This document shows positions 8,714-17,567 of a stretch of 64,000 bases of DNA, piece by piece. The number at the start of each line of letters is the position of its first letter. Positions within the stretch are counted from its first letter, which is position 1. Source of the stretch: Streptomyces asoensis (lineage in GTDB: Bacteria; Actinomycetota; Actinomycetes; Streptomycetales; Streptomycetaceae); the NCBI RefSeq assembly GCF_016860545.1, contig NZ_BNEB01000005.1, positions 806,001 through 870,000 on the forward strand, read 5' to 3'. The notes under the pieces are model-generated. The model was not told the origin of the DNA. It searched no databases and worked only from the letters and a program-made list of their open reading frames with translations. The position numbers were made by a program, and so were the translations under genes.

Positions 8714-10630
8714 ATGCCGTCACCCGCCGGGCAGTCCACCCCCTCGGCCGTGAACAGAAGGCGCTTCCTGAAGGTCTCCTTCGGCGGCTCGGCCGCCCTG
8801 GTGGCCGCCCCCACCCTGGTGTCCTGGCTCGGCGCGGCCGACGCCAAGGCCGCCACGGCCCCGCTGCCGTTCGTCGACGACTACCGGACGAACATCACGG
8901 CGAACCTCACGCCCGAGACCAACGCCGTGGTCCGGATCCTCGGCGGCTTCGCCCGGGTCTGGAAGACCGGCGCCGCCTGGAACACCGGCACCCCGCTGCG
9001 CGCGGACGTCCTGCGCGCCAACATGCAGTACTGCACAGCGGTCACCGGCGCCCGCACGGAGGCACAGGGCAGGGAGGCGTTCGTCCACGACCGCCAGCAC
9101 CAGAGCTACGCGATGATCGGCGGACTCGGCCCGCTGTCCGACCTGTACAAGAGCGGCGCCAAGGCCGTCACGTCGATCACGAGCGCGCCGGACACCACTC
9201 CCCCGACGAAGATCGACGACGCCGTTCCCGCGGACGCGCCCGCCGGCTCCGCGCTCGGCGCCGGGTCGTACACCTCCGACCTCGGCCTGGTCGCCAGGCT
9301 CGTCGACACCGTGCGCGGACCGTACGCCTCGGGCAACCCGGGCAAGTACGCCTTCCAGTACCCGCGGCCGTGGCGCATGAACGAGAACAGCGAGGTCGTC
9401 GACACCGGCCGGACCGACGCCCTCGGCTTCCCCGTGTACGACTCGAAGGTGGTCGTCGTCCCGCAGCTGCTGCGCCAGCGCAGCACGTCCCCCGCCGACG
9501 ACGGCGGGTTCCCCAGCGGGCATACCAACGCCTTCCACCTGGCGTCCCTGGCGTACGCCTACGCCGTGCCCGAGCGGTTCCAGGAACTCGTCACCCGCGC
9601 CCTCGCGCTCAGCCACACCCGCATCGTCTCCGGCATGCACTCCACGGTCGACGTCCTGGGCGGCCGCATCATGGCCACCGCCCTGGCCGCCGCCACGCTC
9701 GCCGACCCGGCCAACGCCGAGCTCAAGGCGGCCGCGCGCGCCCAGGCCCTGGCCTACTTCACCGGGAAGACGGGCACGACGGCCGACACCCTGTTCGCCT
9801 ACGCCCACTCCGACGCCTCGGACCCGTACGCCGACCGCGAGGCCAACGCGCGCGCCAACGCGCCCCGGCTGACCTACGTCCTCGAGCGCGAGGGCCGCTC
9901 GACGCCCCTCACGGTCCCCAAGGGCGCCGAGGTGCTGCTGGAGACGCGGCTGCCGTACCTGACCGCCGCCCAGCGCCGCGAGGTGCTGCGCACGACCGCG
10001 CTGCCCTCGGGGTACGTCCTGCTGGACGGCTTCGAGCAGTGGGGCCGGCTCGACCTGTTCACCGCGGCGGACGGCTACGGGGCCTTCGACTCCGACGTCA
10101 CGGTCACCCTGGACGCGTCCAGGGGCGGCTTCGAGGCGGCGGACTCCTGGCGCAACGACATCGGGGGCGACGGCGGTCTGACCAAGCGCGGCTCGGGCGC
10201 CCTCACGCTGAGCGGCCACAACCGCTACCGCGGCGGCACGGTGCTGGAGGCGGGCGTGCTCGTCGCAGGGCACGAGCGGGCGCTCGGCCGGGGCGACGTG
10301 CGGCTGGACGGCGGCACCCTGCGCGCCGGCGAGCCGGTGCGGGTGCGCGGCGCGTGGACCCAGGGGGCCGGCGCGGTGCTCGACCTGACGCTGCACCGCT
10401 ACCACGCCCCGGCGCTGCGGGTGTCCGGGCGGGTCCGGCTCGACCGGGGGTCGGTGCTGTCGCTGCGGCTGGACGCCGACCGCCCGCCGGTCGCGGGGAG
10501 CACCGTGCCGGTGATCGAGGCATCGGCGCTGCGCGGACAGTTCGACCGCGTCGAGCTGAACTCCGACCACCTGCGCGCCGTACCCGTGTACACGGCAGAC
10601 GGTCTGTCGGTACGACTTGTGAAGCGGTAA
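8714..10630 (+). CDS. Secreted PAP2-family phosphatase with C-terminal beta-repeat domain
   Basis: 638 residues; ATG with GAGAGG 7 nt upstream. The N-terminus has a twin-arginine signal (NRRRFLKVSFGGSAALV). The PAP2 core lies around residues 60-370: YPRPWRMNE for motif 1, PSGHTNA for motif 2 and HTRIVSGMHSTVDVLGG for motif 3, including both catalytic histidines. The C-terminal 170 residues contain GGLTKRGSGALTLSGHNRY and a GGTVLEAGVLVAG continuation, the signature of autotransporter-associated (PATR) beta-strand repeats, unusual in a Gram-positive. It would be an exported acid phosphatase acting on phosphoesters or lipid pyrophosphates. The 211-bp gap before it shows no gene. Confidence 0.9.
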   Translation: MPSPAGQSTPSAVNRRRFLKVSFGGSAALVAAPTLVSWLGAADAKAATAPLPFVDDYRTNITANLTPETNAVVRILGGFARVWKTGAAWNTGTPLRADVLRANMQYCTAVTGARTEAQGREAFVHDRQHQSYAMIGGLGPLSDLYKSGAKAVTSITSAPDTTPPTKIDDAVPADAPAGSALGAGSYTSDLGLVARLVDTVRGPYASGNPGKYAFQYPRPWRMNENSEVVDTGRTDALGFPVYDSKVVVVPQLLRQRSTSPADDGGFPSGHTNAFHLASLAYAYAVPERFQELVTRALALSHTRIVSGMHSTVDVLGGRIMATALAAATLADPANAELKAAARAQALAYFTGKTGTTADTLFAYAHSDASDPYADREANARANAPRLTYVLEREGRSTPLTVPKGAEVLLETRLPYLTAAQRREVLRTTALPSGYVLLDGFEQWGRLDLFTAADGYGAFDSDVTVTLDASRGGFEAADSWRNDIGGDGGLTKRGSGALTLSGHNRYRGGTVLEAGVLVAGHERALGRGDVRLDGGTLRAGEPVRVRGAWTQGAGAVLDLTLHRYHAPALRVSGRVRLDRGSVLSLRLDADRPPVAGSTVPVIEASALRGQFDRVELNSDHLRAVPVYTADGLSVRLVKR

Positions 10631-10643
10631 CACCCTCGCGGCG

Positions 10644-10687
10644 GGAGCCGGGCGCACGGGCCTTCGAGCCCCGCCGCGCCCGGCTCC
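10644..10687 (+). terminator. Hairpin terminator after the PAP2 gene
   Basis: GGAGCCGGGCGC (10644-10655) pairs perfectly with 10676-10687. The loop contains a nested GGGC/GCCC stem (10658-10661 with 10668-10671). No T-run, as usual in Streptomyces. Confidence 0.75.
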
Positions 10688-10723
10688 GGCAATCGCCCGG
10701 CCGGTGTCACCGCAGGGCGGACG

Positions 10724-12379
10724 ATGGCACGCGCAGCACACCCGGTCCCGGCTCCCACCCCCGACGCCGGCACGGCGCCGGCACGGCCGCGGGGGCGCCG
10801 GCGCCTGCTCGTGCCGCTCCTGGTGGCCGTCCTGCTGGCCCAGATGGCCGTCGCCATGGTCACCACCGCGGTGCGGCAGACGCCGACCATCGACGAACCC
10901 GTGTACGTGGCGGCGGCGGCCGGCTACCTCCACGAGCACCGGGTGCGCCTCAATCCCGAGCACCCGCCGCTCGGCAAGCTCGTCGTCGCCGCCGGTGTGG
11001 CGGTGGCAGGTGCGCACGTGGATCCCTCGTTCACCGGCACCCAGGAGGCCGCGGGCCGGCACCTGCTGTACCGGTCGGGCAACGACCCGTGGCGGCTGAT
11101 GCTGTGGGCCCGGCTGCCGGTGATCGCGCTGACGCTGCTGTTCGGCCTGGTGGTGTTCGCGTTCACCCGCGATCTCGCCGGGCCCGTCCCCGCCCTCGCG
11201 GCGCTCGCCCTGTACGCCCTCTCCCCCGACGTCGTCGCGCACGGCTCGCTGGCGACCCTGGACGTCCCCGCGGCGGGTTTCCTGCTGACCTCGGTGTGGC
11301 TGCTGTGGCGGGCCCGCGACCGGGCGCGCCGCTGCCTGCCGCTGGCCGGGGCCGCCCTGGGCGCGGCGCTGGCGACGAAGATGAGCACGCTGCCCGTGGT
11401 GCCCGTGGCGGCGGCCCTCGCGGCGCTGTCGGTGTGCGCCCGGCGCCCTCGGGACGTGCGGCGGGCGCTGCTCGCCGCGGGGGTGGTGACCGCGGTCGCC
11501 GTGGCCGTCGTCTGGGCCGCCTACCTCGCGGTCGATCCGCGGCTGCGCTGGGATCCCGGGGCGACCCATGTGCCCGTCGTGCACGGTCTGCGCGGGCACC
11601 TCGTGCGGCTGCTGCCGTTCCCCGAGGCGTACCGGGACGGCATGCGGATCCAGTTCGGCATGGAGAACCGCTCGTGGGCGGGCTTCCTCTTCGGTCACCG
11701 GTACACCGGTGCCCGCTGGTACTACCTGCCGGCCGCCCTGCTCGTGAAGACCCCGCTGGGGGCGCTCGTGCTGTGGACGGCCGGGGCACTCGTGCTCGTG
11801 GTGGTGCGGCGGCTGCGTCCCGCGGCGCCCTACGTGCTGGTCCCGGCCGCCGTGCTGCTGGTCGCGGCCATGGCCGGGTCCCGGGACCTGGGGACCCGGT
11901 ACGCCGTGTTCCTGCCGATGTCCCTCGCGGTGGCCGCGGGCTGCGTCCTGGCGGTGCGCCTGCGGTGGGCGCCGGTGGCGGTGGCGGCGCTGGTGGCCTT
12001 CGTCGCGGTGAGCTCCCTGCGGACGTTCCCGTACTACCTGCCGTACTCCAACGAGGCCTTCGGCGGACCGGCGAGGACCCATCTGCGGCTGCACGACTCC
12101 AACGTGGACTGGGGCCAGGACCTGGGGCGGCTGGCGGACCGGCTGCACGACCGCTACGCGGGCGAGCGGGTGTGGCTCGTGTACAAGGGCAGCGGGGTGC
12201 CCGCCGCCTACGGCATCGAGGCCCGCGACCCGCGGCGGGTCCCCCCGGCGGAGGTGCACGGGCTGCTGGTCGTGTCGGACTCCGCGGTCGCGGTGGCGAA
12301 GGGCCCGCTCGCCGTGCTGCTGCGCACCGGCCGGCCGGTCGACGAGGTCGGCCACTCGATCACGCTGTACCGGCGGTAA
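10724..12379 (+). CDS. Polytopic membrane glycosyltransferase, GT39/ArnT-like
   Basis: 551 residues with about ten hydrophobic segments beginning LLVPLLVAVLLAQMAVAMV. The first extracytoplasmic loop carries the acidic motif TIDEPVYVAAAAGYL and the following NPEHPPLGKLV, the hallmark of protein mannosyltransferase/ArnT-type enzymes (GT-C fold) that take sugar from a polyprenyl phosphate donor. The C-terminal soluble tail has DSNVDWGQDLGRL, also conserved in this group. Acceptor unknown: protein or surface glycan. It stands alone between a terminator and an RpiR gene; co-location with a PAP2 phosphatase could reflect lipid-carrier metabolism but they are separated by the terminator. Confidence 0.85.
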   Translation: MARAAHPVPAPTPDAGTAPARPRGRRRLLVPLLVAVLLAQMAVAMVTTAVRQTPTIDEPVYVAAAAGYLHEHRVRLNPEHPPLGKLVVAAGVAVAGAHVDPSFTGTQEAAGRHLLYRSGNDPWRLMLWARLPVIALTLLFGLVVFAFTRDLAGPVPALAALALYALSPDVVAHGSLATLDVPAAGFLLTSVWLLWRARDRARRCLPLAGAALGAALATKMSTLPVVPVAAALAALSVCARRPRDVRRALLAAGVVTAVAVAVVWAAYLAVDPRLRWDPGATHVPVVHGLRGHLVRLLPFPEAYRDGMRIQFGMENRSWAGFLFGHRYTGARWYYLPAALLVKTPLGALVLWTAGALVLVVVRRLRPAAPYVLVPAAVLLVAAMAGSRDLGTRYAVFLPMSLAVAAGCVLAVRLRWAPVAVAALVAFVAVSSLRTFPYYLPYSNEAFGGPARTHLRLHDSNVDWGQDLGRLADRLHDRYAGERVWLVYKGSGVPAAYGIEARDPRRVPPAEVHGLLVVSDSAVAVAKGPLAVLLRTGRPVDEVGHSITLYRR

Positions 12380-12478
12380 TCCACGATCACCGGGTGCGCG
12401 AGGGGCGTCTTCGCCCACCCTGTACGGCGCGGTCCCTGAAGTATGTTGAGCCCCGTGGAAGACAAAGGAGGCGCACCG

Positions 12479-13402
12479 GTGCCATCGCCGCAACAGGCAC
12501 GCGCACAGGCGTCCGCGATCACCTCTGGCAGAACGGGTCCGGAGACGGAGGCGTCCCCCACCTCCCGGCTCAGGGCGCTCTTCGACGGCCCCCATCTGTC
12601 CCCGGGGCAGCGGCGCATCGCCCAGTATCTGATCGAGCACATCACCGAGGCGGCGTTCCTGTCGATCACCGATCTCGCGGAGCGGGTCGGGGTCAGCCAG
12701 CCCTCGGTGACCCGGTTCGCCGCGGCGGTCGGCTTCAGCGGGTACCCCGCGCTGCGCGAGAGGCTCCAGTCGATCGCGCTGGGCGCGCTGGCCGGCGGCC
12801 CGGCGGCGGCCGAGGTGAACCGGAGCAACGAACTCCAGGCGGCGGTCGAGGCGGAGATCGAGAACCTGGAGAACCTGCGGCGCGACTTCGCCGACCCGGA
12901 CCGGGTCATCGACGTGGGCCGCAAACTGTCCCAGTCGACGCCGCTGACCGTGCTGGGGCTGCGGATCTCCGTCTCGCTGGCGGAGTACTTCGCCTACGCG
13001 GCCCGCCGGGTCCATCCGGACGTACGGCTGGTGACCCGCGGCGGCAGCGTCGCCTACGACGCGCTCCTCCAGTCGCGGGAGGCGGGCGGCACCTGGGTGC
13101 TGGCGTTCTCGATGCCCCGGCACGCGCACGAGACGCTGACCGCCGTACGGGTCGCGCGCAGCGCCGGACTCAAGGTCGCCCTGATCACCGACCTGGCGCT
13201 CGGGCCGGTGGCCGACGAGGCCGACGCCACCTTCGCCACCGGCACCGGCTCCCGTCTGGTCTTCGACTCCTACGCGGCCCCCGGGGTGATGGCCGCGGCG
13301 CTGCTCCAGGCCATGACGGACGCGGGGCCCGAGCGCACCCAGGCGCGGCTCGAGGAGTACGAGCAGATCGCCGAGCAGCACCAGTTCTTCCTGCGCGAGT
13401 GA
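12479..13402 (+). CDS. RpiR/MurR-family transcriptional regulator (HTH_6 + SIS)
   Basis: 307 residues from the GTG at 12479, chosen because AAAGGAGG sits 8 nt before it; the frame is open further upstream to 12443. Residues about 40-105 form the HTH_6 domain with VGVSQPSVTRFAAAVGFSGYP as recognition region. Residues about 135-280 form a SIS domain (sugar isomerase fold; LTVLGLRISVSLAEYFAYAA, AFSMPRHAHETLTAV) that normally senses phosphosugars. Regulators of this family control amino-sugar or sugar-phosphate genes; its target here is not evident. It stands as a single gene. Confidence 0.93.
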   Translation: MPSPQQARAQASAITSGRTGPETEASPTSRLRALFDGPHLSPGQRRIAQYLIEHITEAAFLSITDLAERVGVSQPSVTRFAAAVGFSGYPALRERLQSIALGALAGGPAAAEVNRSNELQAAVEAEIENLENLRRDFADPDRVIDVGRKLSQSTPLTVLGLRISVSLAEYFAYAARRVHPDVRLVTRGGSVAYDALLQSREAGGTWVLAFSMPRHAHETLTAVRVARSAGLKVALITDLALGPVADEADATFATGTGSRLVFDSYAAPGVMAAALLQAMTDAGPERTQARLEEYEQIAEQHQFFLRE

Positions 13403-13705
13403 CCGGTCTTCCCAGGCCACCCCCCTTCCCCGAACAAATCCACAGGGATCATTACGGGCAAATCGCGCATGAATGTTTTCATACGTCTTGCAAAGCAGTC
13501 GGCATATATAAATACTGCTCACGGCCGCATCCGCCCTCCGAGGGCTCCAGTGCGGGCACCCGAAGCCGCCGTCCCCTACCCGCGTCGGCGCCCAGGGTGC
13601 TCGGGGCATCGCCAGTGCGAGCGCCCGTGGCGGCCCCGGTCTTCCCCTGGACCGGGGCCGCCCCGAACCGTCGGACCACCGTCACGACGCCACATACCGG
13701 AAGCG
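13403..13705 (+). promoter_or_regulatory. Intergenic region with AT-rich patch and short dyads
   Basis: A 303-bp stretch without a convincing gene. Around 13455-13520 the GC content drops sharply (GCATATATAAATACT). ATGAA/TTCAT (13469-13482) and AGCAGT/ACTGCT (13495-13500, 13515-13520) form inverted repeats, and TTGCAA at 13488-13493 could be a -35 element. This looks like a regulated promoter for the small gene at 13712. An open frame from 13469 exists but reads as low-complexity Arg/Pro. Confidence 0.45.
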
Positions 13706-13711
13706 ATGATC

Positions 13712-14086
13712 ATGACCCTGACGACGACGCGCATCAGCTCGGACTGGCCGTGCCAGGTCAAGACGCCCGGCAGCTACGACTGGGAGCGCTCGGCGGCCAA
13801 GTGGCTGCGCGAGCTGGTACCGGCGCGCTACGCGAGCTACCCCGCGCTGCTGCGTCACCCCGTGCTGCTCGCCCGCCACGCGCAGATCCAGGTCCAGAAC
13901 GAGGTCCGGGTGGCCCGCACCGCCCTCCAGACCGCCCGCGCCGACCTGCCCAGGCTCGGACTGCCCGAGTCGGTCATCGAACACACGATCAAGATGTACG
14001 CGGCCGAGGTCATGCAGTTGCAGCACATCGCCCGCAGTGTCCGCGCGGTCACCCAGGCCCTGGCGGAGCACCACCCCGGACGCTGA
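13712..14086 (+). CDS. Small conserved-looking hypothetical protein
   Basis: 124 residues from the ATG at 13712 (GGAAG 8 nt upstream; the ATG at 13706 is too close to it). Begins MTLTTTRISSDWPCQV and contains YDWERSAAKWLRELVPARYA followed by long helices (NEVRVARTALQTARADLPRLG, then IEHTIKMYAAEVMQLQHI). No signal peptide, no metal motif. Strong codon bias supports a real gene. I do not recognise the family; the helical make-up and lone position suggest a soluble Streptomyces-type hypothetical. Its upstream region is unusually AT-rich, hinting at tight transcriptional control. Confidence 0.65.
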   Translation: MTLTTTRISSDWPCQVKTPGSYDWERSAAKWLRELVPARYASYPALLRHPVLLARHAQIQVQNEVRVARTALQTARADLPRLGLPESVIEHTIKMYAAEVMQLQHIARSVRAVTQALAEHHPGR

Positions 14087-14185
14087 CGGGAGGGTCCTTA
14101 CGGGCCCCCGGACAGGCATCGCCCCTGGCGGGAGCCTCGCTGTAAGACCCTGAACGAAGCCCGCCCCGTGTGCCATGCTCGATGC

Positions 14186-16567
14186 GTGACGAGCGAACCC
14201 GCCCTGCCCGCGGACTCCGGTGGCGTGCCCGACCTGGCGGCCCTGGCCCGGGTCGTGGCGCGCCAGCGCGCGGAGATGGACCGGTTGCAGAACATGGCGG
14301 CCACCTCGGCCGTCCTGGAGCGCGCCAAGGGCGTCGTGATGGCGCGGCTCGGCTGCTCCCCGGACGCCGCGCAGGAGGAACTCCAGCGACGGGCCGGAGC
14401 CGGGCAGCGCACCCTGCTCGAGGAGTGCTGGATCACCCTCGGCACCCTCACCGCGCAGCCCTCCGGCCCCCCGGAGGCCGGCCCGGCCGACGCACCCGCG
14501 CCGCGACCGGCCTCCGCGTCCGCCCCCGACGAGGTCGACGCCGTCTCCCTCGGCCGCCTGAGCCGGGCCCTCGTCCGGGTCGGCACCCCGCACGACCTCG
14601 CCCGCTGCCTGCTGGAGCGGCTCGCGGACGACGTGGGCGCCGACGCCGTGATGATCTTCTCGCGGCTGCCCGGCGGCGGGCTGGAGCTGACCGGGCACGC
14701 CGGCCTCGGGGAGGCCCTGGCCGACCAGTGGAGCCGTGTGCCGCCCATGAGCGGCATCGCGGCCCTGGACGCTCTCGCCACCGGGCGGCCGTGCTGGCTG
14801 GAGGACCTCCGCGCGGACGGCAAGCGGTACCAGCTGATCGGCGACCCGCCCGAGCGGTGGGCCTCGCGCGCCTGGCTGCCGGTGGTGACCGGCGCCTCGG
14901 CCGACGTCGCGCTCGGCGTCCTGCGCCGCCGCGAGGGCGCCTTCCCGCCCCGGCTGCGCGAACACCTGCTGGCCGTCGCCCAGCTCTGCGCGGGTCCGCT
15001 GCGCTCGTTCGGCACCCGGCCCGCCCCGGCCGAGGGCGCGGGCAAGGCAGCCGTGCAGAAGGTGCTCGACCGGCTGCCCGTCGCCGCGGTCCTGCTCACC
15101 CCGCTGCGCTCGGCCTCGAGGGACGTCGAGGACTTCCGCGTCGACGCCGCGACCAGCGTGACCTCGGACGCCATGGGCCGCAGCGGGCGCGAACTGGTCG
15201 GCCTGCGCTTCCTGGAGTGCTGGCCGGAGGTCGCCCACGACCCCCTGTGGGACGGCTGCCTGCGGGTGCTGGCCGGCGAAGCGACGTACGAGAGCGAGCC
15301 GTTCGCCCGGCAGCAGATCGTGTCGGGGGTGAGCGAACTGGCCACCTACTCGGCGCGGGTGGCGGCCCTGGAGGACGGGCTGGTCGTCAGCTGGGTGCGC
15401 CACGACCCCTCCGACCGGCAGGAACAGCGGCTGGCGGACGTGCAGCGGCTGGGCAAGCTCGGCTGGGCCACCTGGAACCTGGACACCGGCGAGGGCAACT
15501 GGTCCTCCCAGGTCTTCAGCATCCTGGAGCGCGATCCGGCGCGGGGCGTCCCCCCGCTGCCCGCCCTCCCCCGTCTCGCCCTGCCCGAGGACGTACCGGC
15601 GCTGGCCCGGGCCCTCGGCGACGTCGTGCGGCACGGACGGTCGTGCGACGTGCCGTTCCGGGTCGTCACCCGCGACGGCATCCGGCATCTGCGGGTGGTC
15701 TGCGAGGCGGTGACCGACTCCTCCGGCGCCCCCGTCGAGGTGCACGGCTTCGTACAGGACCTCACCGCCCAGCGCAGCGCCGAACTCGCCCTCGTCGCCA
15801 GCGAGCGCGCCATGCTCACCCAGCACGGGGTGCTGGAGGCCGAGCGGCTGGTCGCGGCCCGGCTCCAGGACGCGCTGCTGCCCCTGCCCAAGCAGCCCGT
15901 ACGCCTGGCCGGACTGCGGGTGGACATCGCCTACCTTCCCGCGCAGTCGGGCCTCAGCGTCGGCGGGGACTGGTTCAGCGCCATCGAACTGCCCGACGGC
16001 GACGCCCTGTTCGTGGTGGGCGACGTGGCGGGGCACGGCATGGGCGCGGTGGCCTCGATGGCCCTGCTGCGGTTCACCGCCAAGGGCATGGTCATCACGG
16101 GCTCGTCGCTGACCGGCGCCCTGGCGCGCCTCAACGCCCTCCTGCTGCACTCCCACGACCCGCACGGCTCGGCGACCATGGTGCTGGCCCGCTACAGCCC
16201 GCGCGAACGGCTGCTGGAGTGGGCCCAGGCGGGCCACCCGCCGCCGCTGCTGGTGCGCGACGGCGAGGCGCGGTACCTGGAGCGCCCCTTCGGGATGCTG
16301 CTCGGCGCGGGCGACACCCCCCGGTACGAGGCGGCGCGGTGCCGGCTGGAACCCGGCGACCGGCTGCTGTTCTTCACCGACGGCCTCGTCGAACGCCCCG
16401 AGGAGAGCATCGACCGGGGTCTGGAGCGGCTCGCCGCGGCCGCCGCCCACAGGGGCGCGGCAGGACCCGCCCCGCTGGAGCGGCTGCTGGGCGGGCTGCG
16501 CGAGCCCGGGGGACGCGACGACGTCTGCGTGCTCGACATCCAGGTCCCGGCACCCCACGCCCCCTAG
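14186..16567 (+). CDS. ANTAR-GAF-PAS-PP2C (SpoIIE/RsbU-type) signalling phosphatase
   Basis: 793 residues from GTG 14186. Order of domains: ANTAR-like RNA-binding helices at about residues 22-90 (LERAKGVVMARLGCSPDAAQ); GAF at about 125-270 (WSRVPPMSGIAALDALATGR, CWLEDLRADG); PAS regions at about 285-400 and 415-535 (WATWNLDTGEGNWSSQVFSI); PP2C phosphatase at about 545-790 with metal-binding motifs VGGDWFSAIELPDGD, VVGDVAGHGMGA, AQAGHPPPLL, LFFTDGLVERP and GGRDDVCVLDIQV. Such enzymes dephosphorylate anti-anti-sigma factors in partner switching. ANTAR domains normally bind RNA hairpins to antiterminate transcription; carrying one on a PP2C is the odd feature. It is a single gene. Confidence 0.88.
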   Translation: MTSEPALPADSGGVPDLAALARVVARQRAEMDRLQNMAATSAVLERAKGVVMARLGCSPDAAQEELQRRAGAGQRTLLEECWITLGTLTAQPSGPPEAGPADAPAPRPASASAPDEVDAVSLGRLSRALVRVGTPHDLARCLLERLADDVGADAVMIFSRLPGGGLELTGHAGLGEALADQWSRVPPMSGIAALDALATGRPCWLEDLRADGKRYQLIGDPPERWASRAWLPVVTGASADVALGVLRRREGAFPPRLREHLLAVAQLCAGPLRSFGTRPAPAEGAGKAAVQKVLDRLPVAAVLLTPLRSASRDVEDFRVDAATSVTSDAMGRSGRELVGLRFLECWPEVAHDPLWDGCLRVLAGEATYESEPFARQQIVSGVSELATYSARVAALEDGLVVSWVRHDPSDRQEQRLADVQRLGKLGWATWNLDTGEGNWSSQVFSILERDPARGVPPLPALPRLALPEDVPALARALGDVVRHGRSCDVPFRVVTRDGIRHLRVVCEAVTDSSGAPVEVHGFVQDLTAQRSAELALVASERAMLTQHGVLEAERLVAARLQDALLPLPKQPVRLAGLRVDIAYLPAQSGLSVGGDWFSAIELPDGDALFVVGDVAGHGMGAVASMALLRFTAKGMVITGSSLTGALARLNALLLHSHDPHGSATMVLARYSPRERLLEWAQAGHPPPLLVRDGEARYLERPFGMLLGAGDTPRYEAARCRLEPGDRLLFFTDGLVERPEESIDRGLERLAAAAAHRGAAGPAPLERLLGGLREPGGRDDVCVLDIQVPAPHAP

Positions 16568-16583
16568 GGGGTGTCCCGCGGGG

Positions 16584-17510
16584 TCAGCCGGCCGTGGCGG
16601 TGCGGGATTCCAGGTCCCGGCGGGTGTCGTCGCCGTAGACGCCGGACTCGTCACCGCGGATGCCGTACCAGAGCTGGAAGCGCGCGACCGCCTCGGTGAG
16701 GACGGTGTCGTACCGGCCGTCGGTGGCTCCGTGGGCGTACACGTCCGGGATGCGCAGCAGGCGTTTTTGCAGGTCGGCCACCTCGGCGCCGCTGTCGCCC
16801 TCGCGCAGGGTGCCGGCCCCGTCGGGGTCGGCGGACGCGGAGGGCGTGGGGTCCGGGGCGGGGGCCGTCGCCGGGGGCGTCTGCGCGGCCGCCGCCTCAC
16901 CGCCGCGGCCCGGCAGCAGGAGGGCCCCGGCGAAGCCGGCCAGGGCCGCCGCGCACACCCCGACCGCGATGGCACCGCGCCGCAGCCCCGCCCCGGAGGA
17001 GTCGCCCCGGACACGGCTCCCCGCGCCGGACGCCACCGGCGTACCGCTCCCTGCGCCACGACGGCGCGCAGCGCGTCCGCCCTTGCCGTCCGCGGCAGCC
17101 GCCGCGCCCCGGCGACCGGCCCCCGCCGTGCCGGTCCCGGCGCCGCTGCCGGGAGCGGGGCGCGGGTCGCGGTGCTCGCTCGACCAGTCACGGCCGCCGT
17201 ACGGCAGCGGCGGGGAGGGCCGGGCCGGGGACTCCACCGGGGAAGCGGAGGCGAACGGAGCCGTCGAGGCCCTCGGAGCCGCCGGGACCGCCGGGGCCGT
17301 CCCGCGGGGGTCCAGGGGCGGGAGTTCCTCCGTCTCGGCCTCGCCGACGGCCGCCAGGGGGATCGACTCGTAGGCGTCGGGATCCTGGGTCAGCTCGGTC
17401 ATCTCGCGGAACAGCTCCGCCAGGGCATCGGTGTTGCGCGGTCGCAGGACCCGGATGGGCTCCAGGACCGGGCGTTCGTGCGGCTGGCCCGGCTCGTCCG
17501 GTGTCGGCAC
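16584..17510 (-). CDS. Single-pass membrane protein with C-terminal peptidoglycan-binding domain
   Basis: 308 residues. The N-terminal about 170 residues are a low-complexity Ala/Pro/Gly/Arg cytoplasmic region opening with PTPDEPGQPHERPV. One membrane helix follows (AIAVGVCAAALAGFAGALLL), then an extracellular Pro/Ala/Thr linker. The C-terminus is a PG_binding_1 domain: TLREGDSGAEVADLQKRLL and YDTVLTEAVARFQ. It probably tethers the membrane to the wall or senses it; no enzyme domain is visible. It ends 16 bp from the convergent phosphatase gene, and the ATP-grasp gene lies 57 bp upstream on the same strand, so the two may be co-transcribed. Confidence 0.8.
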   Translation of the reverse strand: MPTPDEPGQPHERPVLEPIRVLRPRNTDALAELFREMTELTQDPDAYESIPLAAVGEAETEELPPLDPRGTAPAVPAAPRASTAPFASASPVESPARPSPPLPYGGRDWSSEHRDPRPAPGSGAGTGTAGAGRRGAAAAADGKGGRAARRRGAGSGTPVASGAGSRVRGDSSGAGLRRGAIAVGVCAAALAGFAGALLLPGRGGEAAAAQTPPATAPAPDPTPSASADPDGAGTLREGDSGAEVADLQKRLLRIPDVYAHGATDGRYDTVLTEAVARFQLWYGIRGDESGVYGDDTRRDLESRTATAG

Positions 17511-17567
17511 GCTCGTCTCCCTCCCGTGGTTCCCCCAGGAGAGATACGGGCGGGCGGGCGGCCGGGT

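Noticed and set aside
8720..13609. Very long antisense open frame (1629 codons), with a similar one on the plus strand at 9370-14145
   Set aside because: Both overlie well-supported genes (PAP2, GT39, RpiR) and read as low-complexity Arg/Gly/Pro/Ala. They are GC-driven shadow frames.
13469..13705. N-terminal extension of the small gene at 13712
   Set aside because: The extension begins inside the AT-rich promoter patch and is Arg/Pro-rich. A ribosome site is present only before the ATG at 13712.
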